This document shows positions 58,114 through 64,000 of a stretch of DNA of 64,000 nucleotides, piece after piece (the stretch's first letter is position 1; every line of letters starts with the position of its first letter). This DNA comes from Neonectria sp. B-13 (lineage: Eukaryota > Ascomycota > Sordariomycetes > Hypocreales > Nectriaceae). The notes beneath the pieces were generated by a model. The model was not told the DNA's origin. It made no database searches and saw only the letters and a program-made list of their open reading frames with translations. The DNA lies in NCBI GenBank assembly GCA_002682825.1, contig NOKP01000002.1, positions 4,446,309 to 4,510,308 on the forward strand, written 5' to 3'. The translations under genes and the position numbers were made by a program.

Positions 58114-58458
58114 ATAATAGCTTCTATTACTATTAAAACTACTATTTGAACTACTATTTCTACTTATCTATAATTATACTAAATTATATATTTCCTTTGC
58201 TTAAGCTTAATAGGGGAATAGATCTTTGGATTTTAAACCTAATTATTGACTTTTGCCCCCTCTATCTACTAACACTAGGAATAACCATTAGGCTTCCTAG
58301 AACTCTCTCTGCTAAATCCCTCTATATAGCTTTATAGCTAATATTAGAGATAACTATAGTAGGATTCTCTTACTTTCTAATATATTACTTCTTTAGTTAT
58401 AGATTGGTTAGTATAATATTACTTATTAACTATATAATCTATAAGATATAGTTATTAT

Positions 58459-61400
58459 CAGGGTTATGAAATTACTTAGTACATTTTGGACTAACTAAAT
58501 ACTAACTAATTGGAATTAGTAATTACTTAGTATTAAGTCCAAAAGATTAGTATAGTACTAAGTAAATACTAATTTTGAAGTACTTAGTACAAGCTGTACT
58601 AGTACTAATCTTTTAGACTAAATACTAAGTAATTACTAATTCCAATTAGTTAGTATTTAGTTAGTATTTTGTACTAGTCTATAGAATTATAAAGTTTAAT
58701 ACTTTAAGGCTATTTATTAATTAGGCTAAAATAGCTAAGATATATGAAAAGTAATAAATAAACCCTTTTAAGAGATAAGTTATTAATTAAGGTATTGTAT
58801 TATTTAAAATAATATAATTAATATATAGAACCTTCTAGAAGTTTAATTATTAATGAAGAATTTCAATTATTAATTAGAATCCTTAATAAGTAAATTAATA
58901 ATTAATTAGCTAGATTCTTAATTAAGGATTAGAAATTAAGATTAGTAATTAGAAGATTCTAGTAATTAGATTAATAATTAACTAGCTAGATTATTAATTA
59001 AAGATTAGAAATTAAGATTAGTAATTAGAAGATTCTAGTAACTAGATTAATAATTAGCTATACTAATTAACTAACTATAAATAAGCCTTTAATCTACCTT
59101 TAAACCTAGGTCTCTTTATTTAAGCATATTACCTTATTATTAGCCTTATTTCTATTTATTCCTTCCTATGTTCCTATAATGGATTCGAATGATGATTTTA
59201 ACCCTTCTTATTCTGGGTCTGAGGTAGAGACTAATCCCTTTTCAGAAGAACCTAGCTTCCAAGCTCCTTCTGAAGTGGATAGTCTTAACCAATCAGGTCT
59301 TGACTCAGAAATAGCTTCTTCTTCTTCACAAGCTATTCCAGAAGATAAAGCTGCTAAAGCTTATATCTTTAAATATGGCTTATTTAAGAAGGTCTTATTA
59401 CCTTTTAAGGAAGGTCATGAGCAGAAAATGCAAATTAGTTGTACTACGTAAGTTAACCTTTTAAGCTATTATATAAGGTTATTAACTTATTACTAATATT
59501 TTTATAGGTGTAATTATAAAAAGGTAGAATTAGTTAGAGGATTTCAATCTTCTAACTTTCAAAAACACTATAAGCATAAACATCTTGATATTGCTTATAA
59601 TAAGGAATCTGAATCTACTAGAAAAAGAAGTAAGTAAATGTTTATTTCTATTCTCTTTTATCTTTATTATTTAAGTTAAATACTAATAATTATTAGAAAT
59701 GGACTTTCTTAAGCCTAATAATCCTTTTGATTTGAACCTTAGGAATAAGAGATCTAGATTAGACCTATTAGACTTATCTAATAGCTTTAAGGAAGAAGAA
59801 GCCTTAAAAAAGATCCTATATTTTCTAATAGAAAATAACCTATCTTTTAATATCTTGAATTCCTATACTTTTCAAGACCTTCTAACCTATTATAATAAGT
59901 AAGTCTTTTCTTCTTTAACCTTAATTATAACCTTTATTTATACTAACTTTAATAGGGCTAATCCCTCTATTAATAGGTAGAAGATTAAGGGGATTCTAAA
60001 AGATACCTTTAATAATAGCTTATTACAATTAAATAAGCAACTTAAAGAAAATATATCAGACTTAGGGTCTTTTTCCCTAACCTTTGATATTTGGACTTCA
60101 AATACACAAATTGCCTTTCTAGGCCTTATTATAGTCTTTATAGATAGGGACTTTAATCTTATCTATAAGCTAATTGGTAAGTAAAGCCTTTATTATACTA
60201 ATGAATTTAAGAATTAGGTAATAAGCTTAAAATAACTAACTTCTAAATAGGCTTTAATCAGCTAACTGAAAGTCATACTGGACTTTATATCTATAAGGAA
60301 TTCCTTCATTCCTTAATCCCTTATCCCTCAATTACAGCAAATACTATATTTAGGTATATTTTTAATTATCCTAGCTAATTAAGCTATAAGCTAATAAATA
60401 ACCTTATAGTATTACAAGGGATAATGCAGCCAATAATAATACATTTATATCTGCTTTTAAAGATAACTATATATTATCTTTAAATAAAAGATTTAAATAT
60501 AATATTCACTGTATAGCACATATAATTAATATTATAGCACAAGATATCCTAAAAGCGTTCCTTTTAACTAAGGAATCAGAGGTATTATTATCTAATCTAG
60601 ATAATAATATCTTAAATACCTCTAGTAATGAGTTTACTAGTAAGTTATCCTTTTAATCTTAATTTAAAGCTTAAGCTAATTCCTTTTAGCTCTTATTACT
60701 CGAATTCGACGAATAGCTATTTTAACTAAATATACAACTGAAGTTAAACAGCTATTAGAAGAAGGGATAGCTAAATTCCAAAGGGAAAATAAGCTTCTTA
60801 CTAAGAAGAAAAAGATCCCTTTAGGTAAGCTTATTCTTATTTAATTTAAGCTTAAAAGACTAATAGATTAAATTAGATAATTCTACTAGATAGAATTCAA
60901 CATTTTATATGCTTGAATCTAGTATTAAGTTAAAAGACCCTTTATCTTATATCTATAAGAATACAACCAATAAGGAGTTTGAAGAGGTTAGTTATTTCCT
61001 ATTTTCTAATAAGCTTAAAATACTAATAGTTAAATATACGTCTTTTTAACTGATCTTGACTGGGTGTTTCTAGTTGAAATTAAAAGGCTATTTGAAGTCT
61101 TTGTAAAGCCTTCAACTAGATTACAAGGTCAATTTTATACTACTATGCCTGAAGGCTTATTATTTATTTATCAAATCTATAATAAGCTAGAAAGCTTTAA
61201 TAAGGCTTTTATTAGCTATAGTAGTAGAAATACCCAATTGGTAAGCTTTTCCTTTTAAGCCATAATTATGCTAATAGTTATTAACTTTAAAATTAGTCTC
61301 AAGCTTATTTACAGCTTTCTCAAGCTATTGAAGGAGGCTTAAAAAAGCTTGAGAAATATTTCCCTCGTCAGCTTACTAATAGAAATATAACTAGCTATAA

Positions 61401-62742
61401 GCCCTATCTCTTTAGCATTATTTTAGACCCTAGGTTTAAATTAATGCACTTTAAAGAAGATCGCTTATTAGCCTTTTATCCTTCTATTAGTCAGGATATA
61501 ATTAGCCTATTTAAGGCTGATTATCAAAAGTAAGTTATTTAACCTATTTCTAATTTTAGCAACTAATTACTAATTATTAAATAGAATTAAGCTACAGAGA
61601 CGGGATTTTCAACAGCCAATAGCATCTAATTTATCCTTTGATGAATTAGGTCAGGAACCTTCCTTAGAAGATAAATTATCTTCTAATGAAGGGTCTGAAA
61701 ATGACTTTTATATAAGTGATATTCCTAAGGAAGAGGAATACCTTACTTATCTAAATGAAGCAGTCTTACCTAAAAAGGTTAGTATTTCCTATCTTAGCTA
61801 TTTCTATTACCTTAATAACTAACCTTAATTTAATAGACTAATATACTAGAATATTGGAGAAATAACTCAATTCGATTTCCCAATCTAGCTATATTAGCTC
61901 GAAGGTATTTAGCTATTCCAGCTACATCAGCTGCTATTGAAAGTACCTTTTCTATTAGTAATAATATTATTACTAAGTCTAGAAATAGGCTTTTACCTAA
62001 TACAGTTAAGCAGCTGATTTTACTAAAAAGCTGGAATAAGAGCTTTAATGACCTTAGGAAGGAAGAGGAAGAGGGAAATAGGGAAGAAATTGAAGAGGAA
62101 GTTGAAGAAAATATAGAGGAAATTGAGTCAGATTAGTATTTCCTTTTAGTTATATTTCCTATCTATTATTTCTAATTTAATTAAAGCTTATTAGCCTTTT
62201 GATAGTACCTTTTCTAATTATTAATAAGCTAATAGCTACTAAAAGGTATTAGTATTAGTATTACCTAAAAGCATAATCTAATCTTAGTTATCTATTTCTT
62301 ATAAGCTTATATATTTTCTTTAAGCTTATATTCTCTTTTTGTTATAAAGCTAGGTATTAGGTATAAAAGTAAGTATTATAAGGTAAATAAGTATAACAAT
62401 AAAGATAAAAGATACTAATAATAGTAGTTAGTATTAGTAGTATCTAAATGCTTAATCCAATCTTAGTTATCTACTTTCTAGAAGTAAATATAGCTATTTT
62501 CCTATTTTATGCCTAAATGAGTAATTAGTACATTTTGTACTAATATACTAAAAAGTTACTTAGTACAAATACTAAGTAAATACTAATTTTAACTAGTACA
62601 TACTAATTCCGTACTAATCTAAATTAGTATTTACTTAGTACAGCTAATACTAAGTAATTACTAATTGGAATTAGTACGGACTAACTAATTACTAGTCAAA
62701 TTAGTATTTACTAAGTCCGTACTAAGTAATTTCACAACCCTG
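58459..62742 (+). mobile_element. hAT-f: 4.28-kb hAT transposon, the least decayed in the window
   Basis: CAGGGTTATGAAATTACTTA...GTACTAAGTAATTTCACAACCCTG with a perfect 8-bp duplication GTTATTAT (58451-58458, 62743-62750). Its subterminal repeats use TTAGTAC/TACTTAGTA words rather than the TTAGTCC of hAT-c, marking a separate subfamily. Confidence 0.93.
59179..62136 (+). pseudogene. hAT transposase (hAT-f), intron-rich, few nonsense codons
   Basis: Starts MDSNDDFNPSYSGSEVETNP. A BED-type zinc finger follows, split by an intron (SCTT, CNYKKVELVRGFQSSNFQKH, YKHKH). Central hAT block: LTFDIWTSNTQIAFLGLI, then ITRDNAANNNTFISAFKDNY and IHCIAHIINIIAQDIL. C-terminal hAT dimerisation region: RFPNLAILARRYLAIPATSA, IESTFSISNNIITKSRNRLL and a Glu-rich tail, stop at 62134-62136. 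About ten short introns (GTAAG..TAG, 45-75 bp) separate exons, many for a transposase. Nonsense codons include TAG near 59,979 (ancestral Gln likely) and TAG near 60,892 (ancestral Trp likely). Frame is otherwise kept, so inactivation is recent. Confidence 0.85.
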
Positions 62743-63520
62743 GTTATTATACTTTAGACTATTAATAAACCTTTTTTTTATATTAGTAGTATTATTATTC
62801 CTTTCTAACTTTAAAACTAGCCCTTCTAAAAAGACTTATTCTATTATAATCTATTAGACTATTACTCTATTAAACTAGATTCTATCTTATAGTAGGATAT
62901 AATAACTAAAGATTATTAATTAAACTAATTCCTTAGCCTTAAGGTATGAATTAGTTTTAATCTCTTTTATATCTTATAGATTAAACTTTTAAACTATAAT
63001 TTATAGCTTAGAAATAAGGCTTAGATCTACTTAAAATAGGCTATATAGGTTATATAAAAGCCTATAGGTATAGCTTAGTAAGGGCTTATTAAGCTATAGT
63101 ATAATTCAGAAGAAAGTAGTTATCTTTTATAATTAATTATATAGTTTTTATATTATATAGAAGGTTAAATAGAATATAAAGAGCTTAGAAAGTATAAAGC
63201 CTTATAGACTAAGCTTTTATCCTAAGGGATTTTAGCCTTTTCTAAGATCTAACTTTCTAAGGTTTAACTTTTCTAAAATCTAACTTTTCTAAGATTTAGC
63301 TTTTCTAAAATCTAGCTTTTTTAGCTAATTAGAGTAGTAAAACTTATACTTTAACTTTACAATAGAAACTTTTATCTTCTTAAGTTATTATTGCCTTAGG
63401 CTTAGGTATTAAGCCTATTATATTATTATCTTTTCTATTTTCTTTTATACTATTTATCCTTTAGTTCTTTCTCTAAGTATATACTACTAAGGACTATTAT
63501 ATCTAAATAATAGCTTCTAT

Positions 63521-64000
63521 AACTTTAAGTACTTATAAAACTAGGATTAAGTCTTAGTTAATAGCTTTTTTTAGAATATTTATCTATATAGCTTTATTAC
63601 TTCTTAAAGGAATTACTATAAAGTCTATAGCTTAAATAGGAAATTTCTAAGCCTTTTATTTATAGATAGTTACTAATAGTATTATATAGTTAGCTACTCT
63701 AATTATAACTTATTAAATTAAGTTAAAAATATTTACTTTATTAAGAACTAAGAATTCTTATCTAAGAAATAGTTTAATACTAAGTTAAAGTATAACCTAA
63801 GTACTAATATAGACTTTAACTATTATTAATTTACTATTCTTAGTACTAAGTAGGAATAAAATAAAGTCTACTTATCTAAGAGTTTACTTAGATCTAATAC
63901 TATCTAATTATACTATCTTAAATAAGTCTAATTAGATATCTAAAAAGAACTTAAATATTTCCTTTCTTACTATTAAGTAAATAGTACCTAAGTTAATATA
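63521..64000. other. AT-rich RIP-degraded DNA to the window end
   Basis: It continues the sequence interrupted by the R1 at 58128-63506. No domain recognised in 480 bp. Confidence 0.4.

Larger units (their letters stand above)
58128..63506 (+). mobile_element. R1 copy carrying hAT-f
   Basis: TACTATTAAAACTACTATTTG...GGACTATTATATCTAA, flanked by a perfect 14-bp duplication ATAATAGCTTCTAT (58114-58127, 63507-63520). Without hAT-f it is about 1,087 bp. It has a ~45-bp extra stretch near 58,262-58,300 (ACTAACACTAGGAATAACC) not seen in other copies. Confidence 0.9.

Overview
The window looks like a chromosome segment of a filamentous ascomycete (Pezizomycotina, most likely a Sordariomycete). The left 12.6 kb has compact genes with 50-90 bp spliceosomal introns. 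The right 51 kb is extremely AT-rich, depleted in CpA/TpG and full of TAA/TAG, which is the signature of repeat-induced point mutation (RIP). I cannot name the genus.

Region 1 (1-12,660) is gene-dense and of normal GC. It holds the 3' end of an unrecognised gene (+), TTI2 (-), the CCA-adding tRNA nucleotidyltransferase CCA1 (-), an 85-residue conserved-looking protein (+), the splicing factor SYF1 (-), V-ATPase subunit D VMA8 (+, divergent from SYF1) and a U1A/U2B''-type snRNP protein (-). Multi-exon models were built by hand; each closes in frame across all splice junctions. These are housekeeping genes: PIKK chaperoning, tRNA 3' maturation, splicing (two genes) and vacuolar acidification.

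Region 2 (12,660-64,000) holds no convincing host gene. It is a nest of mobile elements: (a) two full-length copies of a Ty3/Gypsy chromovirus ('Gypsy A', 7.80 kb, 196-bp LTRs) in opposite orientations plus one solo LTR; (b) a second Gypsy family ('Gypsy B') on the minus strand, split by later insertions; (c) at least ten copies of a 1.03-1.05 kb retroposon-like family ('R1') with an internal 16-bp variable repeat; (d) three copies of a 0.97-1.0 kb family ('R2') with a candidate ~200-codon reading frame; (e) six hAT elements with CAGGGTTRTGAAATT ends and 8-bp target duplications, two carrying intron-rich transposase genes; (f) a 699-bp TRIM with perfect 5-bp target duplications; (g) a 291-bp TA-flanked MITE.

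Target duplications allow the nesting to be read. Examples are TRIM in R1; hAT in R1; hAT in R2 in R1; hAT in Gypsy A; Gypsy A in R2; and hAT in hAT in Gypsy B-like sequence. The MITE, the TRIM, one hAT and part of one R2 copy keep near-normal base composition, so they probably arrived after most RIP. The most novel-looking signal is the R1/R2 pair: 13-15 bp target duplications that start with ATA in all nine scorable insertions, suggesting two otherwise unrelated elements served by one target-choosing machinery.
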